Shown: positions 63,143-64,000 of the stretch, piece after piece
How positions within the stretch are numbered: position 1 is the first letter of the stretch
How the letters are laid out: the number at the start of each line of letters is the position of its first letter
DNA from: Pyxicephalus adspersus
Lineage: Eukaryota > Chordata > Amphibia > Anura > Pyxicephalidae
Length of the DNA stretch: 64,000 nt
Direction: 5' to 3'
Assembly: GCF_032062135.1 (NCBI RefSeq)
Contig: NC_092858.1
Coordinates: 124,362,846 to 124,426,845 of the forward strand
Position numbers and translations under genes: made by a program
Notes under the pieces: model-generated
The model's input: the letters and a program-made list of their open reading frames with translations, nothing else
Databases searched by the model: none
Told to the model about the DNA's origin: nothing

Positions 63143-64000
63143 TGCTCTAAGCCATAAGGTATTGAAGATACTCTAATAAAAAGTACAGAAATGTGCAATG
63201 ATTCTGCAAGAGAATACAAACAGGAGACCCATTTTAGGAACCAGAATCTACCCAAATTACATGATAAAAGTTGAGATGAAAGGCTGGAAAAAGTAACAAT
63301 CTCATGGTTTTGAAGGATTCGCAGTATAAGGATGGTGGTATTACCTACATTTTTTTCTAAGCTTTCTGGCTTATGGGTTTGATCATCCTTTTTATATAAT
63401 GTGATAAACAGGGAAAATAAACCAGAATTTATCAGAAAATATCATGGAGACCAAAAAGGATGGAGGGCTGCTAATACCAGACTACTATTATTTATGGGTA
63501 GAGGTCTACAGAGGATAACATGGTTATAAAGGCACCTAAAATGGCTAGTTGGTCTGTCTGTCTTTAATACTTTCTGAATCACTGACCAAAATAAAAAAGT
63601 AGGAAATTTGTGTTCAGCTAATAACATGCATTTAGCTGCATGCTTGCTTGCTTTGGATTTGTGATTAAAACTACTAAAGCCTGAGCTTTATATTTAGGAA
63701 TATTGTTTAGAAAAAGTTCAGCAATAGCAGCTTCTATGCCATGTCACAGCTCTCATAAAATAACTCACCACTAATATTCCACCTTCTCTCCTTACCCAGT
63801 TACTCGCCATTTACAGATTATAAACGGTTCTGTGGTAAGAACAGCAGCCTTCAATGTTGGAACCCGGATATTACACTGGAGCTGTACTGTTCTCTGGCAC
63901 TAAATGGTGAATGTGTCTGCCTATCCCCGTGGAACTATAATTCTTCTTTAATACCTGTAATAACTACCTAGTATAAATTCCTTTGTTTCACATTATATTT

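Larger units (their letters stand above)
58382..64000. other. Upstream flank of AMPD1 without recognised genes
   Basis: This region is AT-rich and holds a hammerhead-like motif, a TA-flanked MITE, one fold-back repeat and a partial MITE, listed separately. No NRAS exon is seen, although NRAS lies on this side of AMPD1 in mammals. The short frames here show no domain. Confidence 0.55.

Noticed and set aside
58382..64000. Search for NRAS exons expected upstream of AMPD1
   Set aside because: No Ras G-domain motifs were found on either strand; the gene probably lies outside the window.
1..64000. CRISPR arrays, bacterial operons, rRNA or complete tRNA genes
   Set aside because: No regularly spaced repeats with spacers, no prokaryotic gene layout and no complete cloverleaf or rRNA sequence was seen.

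Overview
The window looks like nuclear DNA from an anuran amphibian, probably an advanced frog. It is AT-rich with long introns and no operon-like organisation. It is crowded with short DNA transposons and pieces of L1-, L2- and Penelope-like retroelements of types I associate with frog genomes. The species cannot be named from the sequence.

One protein gene is clear: AMPD1, the muscle isoform of AMP deaminase, on the minus strand between about 58.3 kb and 26.0 kb. Fourteen exons, corresponding to human exons 3 to 16, can be placed to the base. All have AG/GT junctions, and together they give one reading frame of 730 codons that contains the catalytic motifs. The 3' end has a stop codon and an AATAAA signal. 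The first two exons are less certain: a candidate microexon lies near 54.07 kb and a candidate start exon near 58.2 kb. Two features suggest the copy may not make full-length protein. There is an in-frame TGA in exon 5 (47062-47064), and the conserved-looking start codon does not join in frame to the rest.

Region by region: 1-26 kb is gene-free as far as I can see and holds Harbinger-type, hAT-type, TTAA-type and fold-back elements, a degenerate telomere-like tract, and L1, Penelope and Tc1 fragments. 26-58 kb is AMPD1, with introns carrying further copies of these families, an L2 fragment, a 66-bp minisatellite and several (TA)n tracts. Inside the candidate first intron, on the plus strand, is a 92-codon frame with a strong start context and a signal peptide (57499-57777). 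58.4-64 kb is upstream DNA with a TA-flanked MITE and other repeats; NRAS, which neighbours AMPD1 in mammals, is not seen.

The most unusual structural signal is a scatter of hammerhead-ribozyme-like motifs at about 17.8, 28.3, 38.8, 48.5 and 59.4 kb. The 28.3 kb copy sits near the apex of a ~300-bp palindromic element inside an AMPD1 intron, on the sense strand.
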